DNA from: Oscillospiraceae bacterium
GTDB lineage: Bacteria > Bacillota > Clostridia > Oscillospirales > SIG627
DNA length: 64,000 nucleotides
NCBI GenBank assembly: GCA_015065325.1
Contig: SVQO01000003.1
Span: 1 to 64,000, forward strand
Reading direction: 5' to 3'
The translations under genes and the position numbers were made by a program. Of the stretch, positions 50,438-58,858 are shown piece after piece; the first letter of the stretch is position 1, and every line of letters begins with the position of its first letter. The notes beneath the pieces were generated by a model, which saw only the letters and a program-made list of their open reading frames with translations, was not told the origin of the DNA and ran no database searches.

Positions 50438-51772
50438 ATGAGCAATTTTCAACTTCCCCTGCCCATCGAGGTAAAAGAAGCCTTGGAAAAGCTGGGTGAT
50501 GCCGGCCACGAAGCGTGGCTGGTAGGCGGTGTGCGTGATCTGCTTTTGCGCCGTGAGGTGCACGATTGGGATCTTACCACCAGTGCCACCCCGGAGCAGA
50601 TCAAGGCGGTTTTTGCCGATTACAGTTTGAACCTGGTGGGTGAAAAATTCGGAACGGTCACCGTCCATTACGGCGACTGCTTTCTGGACATCACCACCTT
50701 CCGCAAGGAAGGTGAATATAAGGATCATCGCCATCCCGACGGCGTGACCTTCACAAAAAACCTATTCGACGATCTGAAGCGTCGGGACTTTACCATTAAC
50801 GCCATCGTTTATCATCCCGAGAAGGGCTTCCGCGACTTTTTCTGCGGACGTCGGGACTTGAAGAAACGGTGGATCCGCGCCATCGGTGACGCAGACGCCC
50901 GCTTCAATCAGGATGCGGTTCGAATCTTGCGTGCCCTGCGCTTTTCCGCAGTACTCGGCTTTGACATTGAAGAAAAGACGAGGGATGCCATTCACCGTAA
51001 CAAGGAGCTTCTTCTCACTATCGCTCCCGAGCGCATTCTGCCGGAATTCACCCGTATGCTTTGCGGAAGAAACATCCGTTACATTTTAACGGAGTTTTCC
51101 GACGTGATCGGAGTACTCATCCCCGAGATCCTTCCCGCCATCGGTTTTTCTCAACGGTCCCCCTTTCATCAGTACGACGTATGGCAACACAGCGTTCACG
51201 CCGTTGCCTATGCCGACGCCGTTCCGGAGATACGTCTGACCCTCTTTTTCCACGACCTCTCCAAGCCGGGATGTCTGACCGTGGATGAAAACGGACGAGG
51301 CCACTTCTACTCTCATCCGAAGAAAAGCGCCGCTATGGCAAGAGCTATCATGGAGCGGATGAAATTCCCCTCCAAGCAGACCGATCTCGTGTGTCTTTTG
51401 GTGTATTACCACGATTCACACCCCAACTGTGACGCAGACATCAAGCACCTTTTGGGCAACGTTGGCGAAGAAAACTTTTTCCGTTTACTTCGCGTGATGG
51501 AGGCAGACACACTTGCGCACAACAAGTGGACCGTAAAGAAGCGCCTGGGGCAAATTCAGAAGCTGAAGGAATCCGGTGAGCGCATTCTGGCATCAGGAGA
51601 ATGCTACAGTCTGAAAGGACTTGCCATCACGGGAAACGATCTCGCGGAAAAAGGGGTGACCGGTCAAAGGATCGGGGCTCTGCTGCGTCTGGCTTTGCAA
51701 AACGTGATTTTGGGAAAATGGGAAAATCACAAAGAGGTTCTCCTTTGTGAACTAGAGAAAAATAATTGGTAA
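50438..51772 (+). CDS. cca: CCA tRNA nucleotidyltransferase with HD domain
   Basis: 444 residues. Class II nucleotidyltransferase head: EAWLVGGVRDLLLRREVHDWD (GG and the DxD carboxylates), then the template region RRDFTINAIVYHP and the DPxxR-type RFNQDAVRILRALRFSA. Residues about 235-345 contain an HD domain (VWQHSVHAVAYAD, FFHDLSKPGC). It adds or repairs the CCA end of tRNAs. The tRNA-Arg gene next to it encodes its CCA, so the enzyme acts mainly in repair or on other tRNAs. Confidence 0.94.
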   Translation: MSNFQLPLPIEVKEALEKLGDAGHEAWLVGGVRDLLLRREVHDWDLTTSATPEQIKAVFADYSLNLVGEKFGTVTVHYGDCFLDITTFRKEGEYKDHRHPDGVTFTKNLFDDLKRRDFTINAIVYHPEKGFRDFFCGRRDLKKRWIRAIGDADARFNQDAVRILRALRFSAVLGFDIEEKTRDAIHRNKELLLTIAPERILPEFTRMLCGRNIRYILTEFSDVIGVLIPEILPAIGFSQRSPFHQYDVWQHSVHAVAYADAVPEIRLTLFFHDLSKPGCLTVDENGRGHFYSHPKKSAAMARAIMERMKFPSKQTDLVCLLVYYHDSHPNCDADIKHLLGNVGEENFFRLLRVMEADTLAHNKWTVKKRLGQIQKLKESGERILASGECYSLKGLAITGNDLAEKGVTGQRIGALLRLALQNVILGKWENHKEVLLCELEKNNW

Positions 51773-51787
51773 ATTTAAGGAAAGCCA

Positions 51788-51816
51788 TTGACAAAAAAAT
51801 GCTTTCCGATTATAAT
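51788..51816 (+). promoter_or_regulatory. Consensus sigma-A promoter of DUF177-rpmF
   Basis: -35 TTGACA (51788-51793), 17-base spacer, -10 TATAAT (51811-51816). Perfect hexamers and spacing. Confidence 0.9.
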
Positions 51817-51850
51817 AAAATACTGTCGATAGCCTTGAGGAAAAGTAAAA

Positions 51851-52363
51851 ATGATCAACCAAACCGATAACAATTTTCTTGATATTTCCAAGCTTCTCTC
51901 CGGAGAACTTGAAAGCCTACCCTTTGACTTGGGAGAGATTTCCTTCCCTTGCGAGGATGAAGAGATTGCGGTATCATCTTTGCGTTTTTCCGGTCTGGCG
52001 AAGGACATTTCCGGATTCATTCGACTAATCGGCACCATCACAGGCGAGCATTCCGCTCCCTGCGCTCGTTGCCTTGCTCCGGTCGCGCGGACGTTTTCCA
52101 TTGAGATCGATCTCTCCGTGGTTACCGCTCCGACGGAATCCGATGAAGATGTAATTCTCGCGGAAGGGCAAAAAATCGATCTTGGTACGTTCGTCACCGA
52201 AACTGTTCTTCTCAATCTTCCGCTGCGCCTTCTTTGCAGTGAGGATTGCAAGGGGCTCTGCCCCAAGTGCGGAAAGGATCTGAACAAGGGTTCCTGCGAA
52301 TGTGACCATAAGGAAATTGATCCCAGACTTGCGGGTCTCGCGGACTTTTTCAAAGACAAATAA
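51851..52363 (+). CDS. yceD: DUF177/YceD-family protein
   Basis: 170 residues. It has CARCLAPVARTF in the middle and the C-terminal cysteine block LLCSEDCKGLCPKCGKDLNKGSCEC (split here across two CxxC-like pairs), ending in LAGLADFFKDK, all typical of YceD. The family is linked to 23S rRNA accumulation. It is followed after 43 bases by rpmF, the conserved pairing. The short leader has a TTGAGGAAAAG ribosome binding site. Confidence 0.92.
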   Translation: MINQTDNNFLDISKLLSGELESLPFDLGEISFPCEDEEIAVSSLRFSGLAKDISGFIRLIGTITGEHSAPCARCLAPVARTFSIEIDLSVVTAPTESDEDVILAEGQKIDLGTFVTETVLLNLPLRLLCSEDCKGLCPKCGKDLNKGSCECDHKEIDPRLAGLADFFKDK

Positions 52364-52406
52364 GAAACCTTTTACGGTGCAATAAAGAATTGGGAGGTGC
52401 GATGAA

Positions 52407-52589
52407 ATGGCAGTACCGAAGCGTAAAACATCGAAAGCAAGAAAGAATTCCAGACGTTCCAGCGTATGGAAATTGACTCAGCCCGCTCTGGAAAAGTGCC
52501 CTAACTGCGGCGCTTACAATCTCCACAACAGAGTTTGTTCCGAGTGCGGACAGAAGGACGGCAAAGAAGTCATCCAAATCAAAGACTAA
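52407..52589 (+). CDS. rpmF: 50S ribosomal protein L32
   Basis: 60 residues: MAVPKRKTSKARKNSRRS at the start and a zinc ribbon CPNCGAYNLHNRVCSECG with four cysteines, so this is the zinc-binding form. GGGAGGTGCG precedes the ATG. Shares the DUF177 promoter; hairpins 20-130 bases downstream may end the transcript. Confidence 0.97.
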   Translation: MAVPKRKTSKARKNSRRSSVWKLTQPALEKCPNCGAYNLHNRVCSECGQKDGKEVIQIKD

Positions 52590-52610
52590 TTGGCCGAAAA
52601 CTCGTATATC

Positions 52611-52638
52611 AGTCTCCGCTGAGGAATCGGCGGAGACT
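52611..52638 (+). other. Stable hairpin downstream of rpmF
   Basis: Nine-base perfect G/C-rich stem AGTCTCCGC / GCGGAGACT with a ten-base loop, 21 bases after the rpmF stop. No T-tract follows, so it looks more like a 3' stabiliser or part of a larger RNA structure than a terminator. Confidence 0.6.
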
Positions 52639-52661
52639 ATATCTGTATATATGAGGCACAG

Positions 52662-52718
52662 AAAGATATGTCTTTGGCATAGCCGCAAGGCTTAAGTGCC
52701 CGAGATGTATCTTTTTTT
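52662..52718 (+). terminator. Long two-part terminator or attenuator before the DUF512 gene
   Basis: AAAGATATGTC (52662-52672) pairs with GATGTATCTTT (52704-52714) allowing two G-U pairs. Inside are GGCA/TGCC and AGCC/GGCT capped by a GCAA tetraloop. T7 begins at 52712. An alternative fold pairs GGCAC (52655-52659) with GTGCC (52696-52700) around two small hairpins, AAAGA/TCTTT and AGCC/GGCT. It lies 26 bases before the DUF512 start. Confidence 0.6.
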
Positions 52719-52740
52719 CATTTTTTGAAAGGAGGCTGAC

Positions 52741-54066
52741 ATGGTAACGGTCACCGAGGTTGAAAAGCATTCCACTGCGGAAAAAGCGGGTATCCGTGCG
52801 GGAGACGTTTTGCTGAGTATCGATGCGCACCCCATCCGCGATATCCTGGATTACCGTTTTTTTCTGACGGAAGAAACCATCCTGCTGGAGCTGAAGCGGA
52901 ATGAGAAAGTTTTTTCCGTGCAGATCAAAAAGGGTCGCTACGACGATATCGGTCTGGAGTTTGAAACCTTTCTGATGGATCGGAAGCGGCGCTGTGCCAA
53001 CAAGTGCATTTTCTGCTTTATCGACCAAAATCCCTGCGGAATGCGGGAAACGGTGTATTTTAAGGACGACGATACCAGGCTCTCCTTTTTAATGGGTAAC
53101 TACGTAACCCTGACAAACGTGAACGAGGAGGAATTACAGCGGATCGTTCAGATGCGCCTTTCTCCCGTCAACGTTTCCGTTCATACCACAAATCCCGAGT
53201 TGCGCGTAAAAATGCTGGGCAATCCCCGTGCCGCTAAAATTATGGATCAGCTTAAGATCCTTTCCGAAGGCGGCATCGATATCAATTGTCAGATCGTCGC
53301 CTGCCGCGGGATCAACGACGGAGCCGAGCTGGAACGGACCATTTTGGATCTGGAGACCCTGTACCCCGCAGTACAGAGCATTGCCGTAGTCCCCGCAGGG
53401 CTGACGCGGCACCGCGAGGGGCTGACTCCCATCTCTCCCTACGACAAGGAAAGCTCCAAGGAAATTTTAAGGATCGTAGAAACCTACGGCAAGAAATACC
53501 TGGAAAAATACGATCTGCGCTTGGTATATGCGGCGGACGAATTCTACCTTGCCGCAGAAAAAGAACTGCCGAGTGAGGCGGAATACGACGGATATCCTCA
53601 GTTGGATAACGGCGTTGGACTGCTTCGCTGCTCAAGGGAAGAACTTTTGGACGAGATCCGTTACCGCAAGGAGGAAGGACTGTGGGATAAGCTGTCACAA
53701 AAGCCTCTCTCCATCACCCTGCTGACCGGTATGGCGGCAAAGAACTACCTGGAAGAAATCGCAGAGGCGATTATGCAGGCACTCCCCTTTCTGACCCTGC
53801 GCGTCAGAGCAGTAAAAAACCGTTTCTTCGGAGAGACGGTAACGGTAGCGGGACTTCTCTGCGGCTGTGACCTGGTACAGGCCGCAAGGGAAGAAAATCC
53901 CGAGATCCTCTTTATCCCCGCTGTTTCTCTGCGACACGAGAGAGACCTGTTTTTGGACGACTACTCTTTGGAACAGCTGAAAAAGGAAGTAAAGTGTCCC
54001 GTTTATATCATCGAAAACGGGCTTCCGCTGCTGGACCAAATCGAAGAATTATGTAACGGGAGGTAA
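52741..54066 (+). CDS. DUF512 protein: PDZ-like domain plus radical SAM
   Basis: 441 residues. Residues about 1-60 form a PDZ-like domain (HSTAEKAGIRAGDVLLSIDAH split over a beta strand). The radical-SAM-type cysteines are RCANKCIFCFIDQNP (C-x3-C-x2-C, about residue 84), followed by the family block FKDDDTRLSFLMGNYVTLTN and the DUF512 C-terminal domain. Function is not established; the gene is regularly found next to der in Clostridia, as here (three bases apart). RBS GAAAGGAGG. Confidence 0.92.
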   Translation: MVTVTEVEKHSTAEKAGIRAGDVLLSIDAHPIRDILDYRFFLTEETILLELKRNEKVFSVQIKKGRYDDIGLEFETFLMDRKRRCANKCIFCFIDQNPCGMRETVYFKDDDTRLSFLMGNYVTLTNVNEEELQRIVQMRLSPVNVSVHTTNPELRVKMLGNPRAAKIMDQLKILSEGGIDINCQIVACRGINDGAELERTILDLETLYPAVQSIAVVPAGLTRHREGLTPISPYDKESSKEILRIVETYGKKYLEKYDLRLVYAADEFYLAAEKELPSEAEYDGYPQLDNGVGLLRCSREELLDEIRYRKEEGLWDKLSQKPLSITLLTGMAAKNYLEEIAEAIMQALPFLTLRVRAVKNRFFGETVTVAGLLCGCDLVQAAREENPEILFIPAVSLRHERDLFLDDYSLEQLKKEVKCPVYIIENGLPLLDQIEELCNGR

Positions 54067-54069
54067 ATT

Positions 54070-55401
54070 ATGGCAAAACCCGTCATTGCCATCGTTGGCA
54101 GACCCAACGTAGGCAAAAGCACGTTTTTCAATAAGCTTTCCGGCGAACGGATCTCTATCGTAGACGACGTTCCCGGCGTGACCCGGGATCGCATTTATTA
54201 CGAAACCGAATGGTGCGGACGCAAAATGGTGCTGATCGATACCGGCGGTATTGAGCCCAATTCGGGTGATATGATCCTCAGCCACATCGAACAGCAAGCA
54301 CACCTTGCCATGGATGCGGCAGACGTTATTATTTTTATGACTGATATCCGCAGCGGCGTTACTGCGGCGGACCGCGAAATCGCCACCATTCTCAAGCGCA
54401 GCAAAAAGCCCGTGATCCTTGCGGTGAATAAGGTGGACTCCATCGGTGCCCTCCCCGCTGAATTCTATGAATTCTACGAGCTGGGTGTGGAAAACGGTCC
54501 CTTTGCCCTTTCCTCCATTCACGGTACGGGAAGCGGAGATATCCTGGACGAGGTGCTTCGCCTTCTGGGTCCCGCAGATGCGGAGGAAGAGGAGGAGGAT
54601 ATCATCAACGTTGCGGTGATCGGCAAACCCAATTCCGGAAAAAGCAGTTTAATCAACGCCGTTTTGGGCGAAAACCGCGTCATCGTTTCTCCCATTGCAG
54701 GCACTACCCGTGACGCCATCGATACCCGTGTGGAAAACAAGCACGGAGTGTTCAACTTCATTGACACGGCAGGCATTCGACGCGCTTCCAAGATCGACGA
54801 CCGAATCGAGAAGTACAGCGTTCTCCGTGCAAAGCTTGCGGTCGAGCGAAGCGACGTATGCGTGATTATGGTAGATGCCTTCGAGGGAATTACCAGTCAG
54901 GACGCCACCATTGCAGGACTTGCTCACGAGGCGGGAAAAGCCTGCGTGATCTGTATGAACAAATGGGATCTGCCCGACAAGGACAATGATTCCGTCAAAA
55001 ACGCCACCAAAAAAGTATTCGACATTCTTCCCTTTATGCAGTACGCTCCCGTGCTCTTCATTTCCGCAAAGACGGGTCTGCGCATCGACAAGCTCTTTGA
55101 GCACATCAATTACGTCAATATGCAAGCTTCAACCCGCATTTCCACGGGTATGCTCAACGATATGCTCAACGACGCCACCACCCGCGTTCAGCCTCCCAGC
55201 GACAAGGGAAGAAGGCTGAAGATCTACTATATGACACAGGTCAGCGTCAAACCCCCGAAATTCGTGATCTTCTGTAACAGCGAAAAGCTATTCCACTTCA
55301 CCTATCTTCGCTATATTGAGAACTGTCTGCGCGAAACCTTCGGATTTCGCGGAACCCCCATTCAGTTCGTTATTCGTGAAAGAACCAAGGAGGATGCATG
55401 A
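54070..55401 (+). CDS. der: Ribosome-associated GTPase Der (EngA)
   Basis: 443 residues with two tandem GTPase domains: first GRPNVGKSTFFNKL (residues 9 on), DTGGIE, NKVD; second GKPNSGKSSLINAV (around 187), DTAGIRR, NKWD. A C-terminal KH-like domain follows (PPSDKGRRLKIYYMTQ). It is essential for 50S assembly. It is translationally coupled to plsY by a four-base overlap, and follows DUF512 by three bases. Confidence 0.97.
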   Translation: MAKPVIAIVGRPNVGKSTFFNKLSGERISIVDDVPGVTRDRIYYETEWCGRKMVLIDTGGIEPNSGDMILSHIEQQAHLAMDAADVIIFMTDIRSGVTAADREIATILKRSKKPVILAVNKVDSIGALPAEFYEFYELGVENGPFALSSIHGTGSGDILDEVLRLLGPADAEEEEEDIINVAVIGKPNSGKSSLINAVLGENRVIVSPIAGTTRDAIDTRVENKHGVFNFIDTAGIRRASKIDDRIEKYSVLRAKLAVERSDVCVIMVDAFEGITSQDATIAGLAHEAGKACVICMNKWDLPDKDNDSVKNATKKVFDILPFMQYAPVLFISAKTGLRIDKLFEHINYVNMQASTRISTGMLNDMLNDATTRVQPPSDKGRRLKIYYMTQVSVKPPKFVIFCNSEKLFHFTYLRYIENCLRETFGFRGTPIQFVIRERTKEDA

Positions 55402-56105
55402 GATATTTCTTTAACGGTCAGATTACCGAATATGGCTTTTTCGTCAACGACCAGACGACGATGACCCAATATCTGATCATATCCGTTTTGTTTTTCCTCA
55501 TCACCGCAATCGTTCCTTATCTTTTGGGAAGCATCAATTCCGCCATCATCATTTCCAAGAAGATCTACGGCTACGACGTGCGCGACTACGGCTCGGGCAA
55601 TGCCGGAATGACCAATATGTTCCGCTCCTTCGGTAAAAAAGCGGGCTTTCTGACCCTGGGCGGTGACGTCCTGAAGGCCTTGATCTCCGTTGTGTTGGGC
55701 TACGTTTTGCTGGGTGGTGCAGGTCAGTATATGGCAGGCTTCTTCTGTATGCTTGGCCATATGTTTCCCGTTTACTTTAAATTCAAGGGTGGCAAGGGCG
55801 TGATCGTCAGTGCCATTACGATCCTGCTGATCGACCCTTTGGTGTTTGCGGTACTGGTTCTGCTTTTTGCTCTGATGTTTGCCGCAACCCAAATCATCTC
55901 CGCATCCAGTCTGACTGCCGCCTTCTTCTTCCCTTTGGTGGTATATGCCTTTAACCGTCCCTGCAAGATCGAGTATCTCTTCTTTTCCCTGATGATCTCC
56001 TTCTTTGTCATCGCCATGCACAAAGAAAACATTCAGCGTCTTTTGAACAAGACGGAGAAGAAATTCACCATCAAAAAGGACGACAAGAAAAAGGGGAAGA
56101 AATAA
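55398..56105 (+). CDS. plsY: Glycerol-3-phosphate acyltransferase PlsY
   Basis: 235-residue membrane protein using acyl-phosphate to acylate glycerol-3-phosphate. Conserved motifs: YLLGSINSAIIISK, DVRDYGSGNAGMTNMFR (motif 1) , GHMFPVYFKFKGGKGV (motif with phosphate-binding Gly/Lys) and helix segments between. Slightly longer than usual because of an N-terminal extension of about 25 residues and a lysine-rich C-terminal tail (TIKKDDKKKGKK). With plsC at 13.7 kb it supplies both first steps of phospholipid synthesis. Confidence 0.95.
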   Translation: MRYFFNGQITEYGFFVNDQTTMTQYLIISVLFFLITAIVPYLLGSINSAIIISKKIYGYDVRDYGSGNAGMTNMFRSFGKKAGFLTLGGDVLKALISVVLGYVLLGGAGQYMAGFFCMLGHMFPVYFKFKGGKGVIVSAITILLIDPLVFAVLVLLFALMFAATQIISASSLTAAFFFPLVVYAFNRPCKIEYLFFSLMISFFVIAMHKENIQRLLNKTEKKFTIKKDDKKKGKK

Positions 56106-56106
56106 G

Positions 56107-57234
56107 ATGAACACGGTATCCTTTTACTTTGCAAAGGATTACGACCCCCTTCTTTTGAAGGAGATTGTAGAAAAGATCATTGCCGACCACGGCGGATATC
56201 AGCGTCTTTTTGCCAAGGGCAAAAAGGTCGTTATTAAGCCGAATCTCGTTATGAAAAAAAAGCCGGAGGGCGGTGCAACCACCCATCCGGCGCTTTTGGA
56301 GGCGGTCCTTCTTTGCCTGCTTCCCCACACCCGCGACATTACCGTTGCGGAATGCTCGGGAGGTCTGAACACAGAGGCTTTGATGAAGGGCGTCTATCGC
56401 GAAACCGGAATCGAGGAGGTCTGTCAAAAGCACGGGATCCCCATTCACTATCAAATGAACGCCGCGGAGGTATTTCCTCCGGAGCCCATCTCCTGCAGAA
56501 AGCTTGAGGTTCTGGACATTTTCACCACTGCCGACGTATTTATCAACCTTGCGAAAATGAAGACTCACTCACTGACCACGGTAACCGGTGCGGCAAAAAA
56601 TCTGTACGGCGTGATCCCCGGTCTGCGCAAGGTAGAGCACCACGCAAACAACCCGAAGGTGGATGATTTTGCCAAGCTGATCTGCGATATCAACAAGGCA
56701 TTACCCCCGACGCTTTCCATCGTTGACGGCATTCTCGGTATGGAAAAGGACGGTCCCACCGGCGGCGCTCCCAAATGGGCGTACGGTCTGTTGGGAGGGG
56801 TAAACCCCTATGCCATTGACGAAGCAATGTGCCGATTTATGGGCATCGATTCCAAGCTCTCCCCCATTCAGGAGTGTGCAAAGAAACACGGGCTTTTTGA
56901 CGGAGAATACAACCTCACGGGAGATTCCATGGAGGATCACCTCCCCACTCCCTTTATCCTTCCCGACAGCCAAAAGCCCAATCTTCTCCGCGATTTTCTG
57001 GGGATGTACAACGGAAAGCTGTCACGTTTTTTGGCGCCGAAGCCAAAGATCAAAAAATCTCTTTGCATCGGCTGCGGAGAATGCGCACGGCTCTGTCCCA
57101 AGAAGACCATTACGGTCAAGAACGGAAAGGCGAAGATCCATCACAAAAACTGCATCCGTTGCTGGTGCTGTCAGGAAATGTGTCCCAAGAAGGCGGTTCT
57201 GACCCACAGCAATCCCATTATGAAGCTCACCTAA
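56107..57234 (+). CDS. DUF362 protein with C-terminal 2x[4Fe-4S] ferredoxin
   Basis: 375 residues. The DUF362 domain (about 1-290) shows KKVVIKPNLVMKKKPEGGATT, AECSGGLNTEAL and NLAKMKTHSLTTVTGAAKNLYG. The C-terminus has two ferredoxin motifs: CIGCGECARLCPKKTI (about residue 318) and CIRCWCCQEMCPKKAV (about 345). DUF362 proteins are putative Fe-S flavin-linked or redox maturation proteins; the role is unknown. It starts one base after plsY and ends nine before ispE, so it is part of the housekeeping transcript. Confidence 0.9.
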   Translation: MNTVSFYFAKDYDPLLLKEIVEKIIADHGGYQRLFAKGKKVVIKPNLVMKKKPEGGATTHPALLEAVLLCLLPHTRDITVAECSGGLNTEALMKGVYRETGIEEVCQKHGIPIHYQMNAAEVFPPEPISCRKLEVLDIFTTADVFINLAKMKTHSLTTVTGAAKNLYGVIPGLRKVEHHANNPKVDDFAKLICDINKALPPTLSIVDGILGMEKDGPTGGAPKWAYGLLGGVNPYAIDEAMCRFMGIDSKLSPIQECAKKHGLFDGEYNLTGDSMEDHLPTPFILPDSQKPNLLRDFLGMYNGKLSRFLAPKPKIKKSLCIGCGECARLCPKKTITVKNGKAKIHHKNCIRCWCCQEMCPKKAVLTHSNPIMKLT

Positions 57235-57243
57235 GGAGTCTCT

Positions 57244-58092
57244 ATGAAAATCACCCTTTCCGCACCCGCCAAGATCAATCTGACCCTCGGAATTACGGGT
57301 CTGCGCGAGGACGGCTATCACCTTTTGGAAAGCATAATGCAGGCATTGTCTCTTGCAGACACCGTAACGGTAGAGGATATCCCCTGCGGTATCATCCTTT
57401 CCTGTAACAAAAGCCATATCCCCACCGATGAAAGAAATTTGTGCCACAAGGCAGCTCGTAAATATTTTGAGGCGGCGGGAGTTCAGGGTGGTGTAAAGAT
57501 CCATTTGATCAAGTGTATTCCCGACGGCGCGGGAATGGGCGGCGGCTCTTCCGACGCGGCAGCGGTACTGAAGGCAATGCGGGCGCTCTACCCTGCCGAG
57601 GTTGATCTTTTAAAGATTGCATCCTCCATCGGCGCAGATGTCCCCTTCTTCCTCCAAGGAGGAACGATGCTTTGCAGCGGCGTTGGTGAGATTCTGGAGC
57701 CAATCACATTACCGCAAAAAGCAGCTCTGCGCTGCGTGGTAACAAAGCCGGAGAAAGGTCTTTCCACCCCCGAGATCTACAAGCTTTACGATCGCAGCGG
57801 CGTTCCCTTTTCCAAACCTCTTTCCGCCGAAATAAGAGTAAAATTGGAGCAGGGCGACACAGACGCGCTTTTTTCCGTACTGAATAACGATCTGGAACTT
57901 CCCGCAATTTCGGTATTGCCCGAGATCGCGGCAAGAAAAGAAATGCTTCTTTCCATGGGAGCTGACTGCGCTATGATGACAGGCTCGGGCAGTGCCGTAT
58001 TCGGCTTATTCCGCGAGGAAGCGAACGCAAGGGCTTGCCACGGCAAATTGAATGAAAGATCCCTGGAATCGTACTTTTGTACCCTTTTGTGA
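57244..58092 (+). CDS. ispE: 4-diphosphocytidyl-2-C-methyl-D-erythritol kinase
   Basis: 282 residues, GHMP kinase family, MEP pathway. N-terminal APAKINLTLGITGLREDGYH (substrate-binding Lys and Asn), ATP loop PDGAGMGGGSSDAAAVL (around 95) and C-terminal MTGSGSAVFG. Start ATG with AAGGAG. It supplies precursors ultimately used by the IspH-S1 protein encoded at 11.7 kb. Confidence 0.96.
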   Translation: MKITLSAPAKINLTLGITGLREDGYHLLESIMQALSLADTVTVEDIPCGIILSCNKSHIPTDERNLCHKAARKYFEAAGVQGGVKIHLIKCIPDGAGMGGGSSDAAAVLKAMRALYPAEVDLLKIASSIGADVPFFLQGGTMLCSGVGEILEPITLPQKAALRCVVTKPEKGLSTPEIYKLYDRSGVPFSKPLSAEIRVKLEQGDTDALFSVLNNDLELPAISVLPEIAARKEMLLSMGADCAMMTGSGSAVFGLFREEANARACHGKLNERSLESYFCTLL

Positions 58093-58117
58093 TTAAAACG
58101 GAATATAAAAGAACAGA

Positions 58118-58147
58118 ATAGCTTTGCAGAGAAATTTGCGAGGCTAT
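58118..58147 (+). terminator. Possible terminator between ispE and spoIIR
   Basis: ATAGC (58118-58122) pairs with GCTAT (58143-58147), with a weak inner TTTGC/GC(G)A(G)-type pairing, followed by a run of T. The outer stem is only five bases, so termination would be partial at best. Confidence 0.45.
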
Positions 58148-58174
58148 TTTTTTATCGGAAAGGATACATAGTAT

Positions 58175-58792
58175 ATGAAAAGAACTCAACTTTGTGCATT
58201 GATTTTAGCGGGTGGCTCCATTTTCTTTCTTCTTTTGCTTTTACCCTTGAGAAACGCAGGCAATCTCTACGATTCGGTTATTCGCATTCACGTTTTGGCA
58301 AATTCGGATTCCGCTCCCGACCAGGCACGAAAGCTTGCCGTGCGGGACAGCATCCTTTCCTATACGGGACAAAATCTTTCTCTCGGCTCCAGTCAAGCCG
58401 AGGCAAGGGCAGAGCTGGAAAATAATCTGGATGCTCTGGAGCAGGTTGCGCGGGAGACCCTTCGTTCCAAGGGCTGTGATCACAACGTAAAGATCACCAT
58501 TGATGAAGAATACTATCCCACCCGAGAGTACGATACGCTTTCTCTGCCTGCGGGAAAATACCTTTCCCTGCGGGTGCAGATCGGCGCTGCCGAGGGAAAA
58601 AACTGGTGGTGCGTGCTTTTTCCTCCTCTTTGTCTCAGCTCCTCCGTTGATACGGAAGATGCCTTAACGGGAGCAGGAATGGAGGAGGAGAACGCCGCCA
58701 CCCTGGTCAGAGAAGAAAAAAGCTATCGGGTACGCTTCAAATTTTTGGAGCTTTTGGGAAAAACAAAAGAAGCTCTGGGACAGCTTTTTTAA
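58175..58792 (+). CDS. spoIIR: Stage II sporulation protein R
   Basis: 205-residue secreted signalling protein that, made in the forespore, activates SpoIIGA to process pro-sigma-E in the mother cell. N-terminal signal/membrane segment (LCALILAGGSIFFLLLLLP), then the hallmark VIRIHVLANSDSAPDQARKLAVRD and KITIDEEYYPTREYDTLSLPAG, with WWCVLFPPLC late. A direct marker that the organism can form endospores. AAAGGA precedes the start. A sigma-F promoter could not be identified convincingly. Confidence 0.95.
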   Translation: MKRTQLCALILAGGSIFFLLLLLPLRNAGNLYDSVIRIHVLANSDSAPDQARKLAVRDSILSYTGQNLSLGSSQAEARAELENNLDALEQVARETLRSKGCDHNVKITIDEEYYPTREYDTLSLPAGKYLSLRVQIGAAEGKNWWCVLFPPLCLSSSVDTEDALTGAGMEEENAATLVREEKSYRVRFKFLELLGKTKEALGQLF

Positions 58793-58858
58793 AAAAAGAC
58801 TTTTCTTTTTTTCGTCGCCGTGTTATACTGAAGGAAAGTATAAAATCAGGCGGAACGT

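Noticed and set aside
52590-52740. Assignment of the rpmF-DUF512 RNA structure to a known riboswitch class such as c-di-GMP, purine or glycine
   Set aside because: The conserved loop and junction sequences of those classes are not present; only the general three-way layout is similar.
58093-58174. Sigma-F promoter before spoIIR
   Set aside because: A GG-type -10-like string (GGAATATAA near 58111) exists, but no matching -35 at proper spacing, and a hairpin plus T-run lies between it and the start codon. Another candidate overlaps the ribosome binding site.
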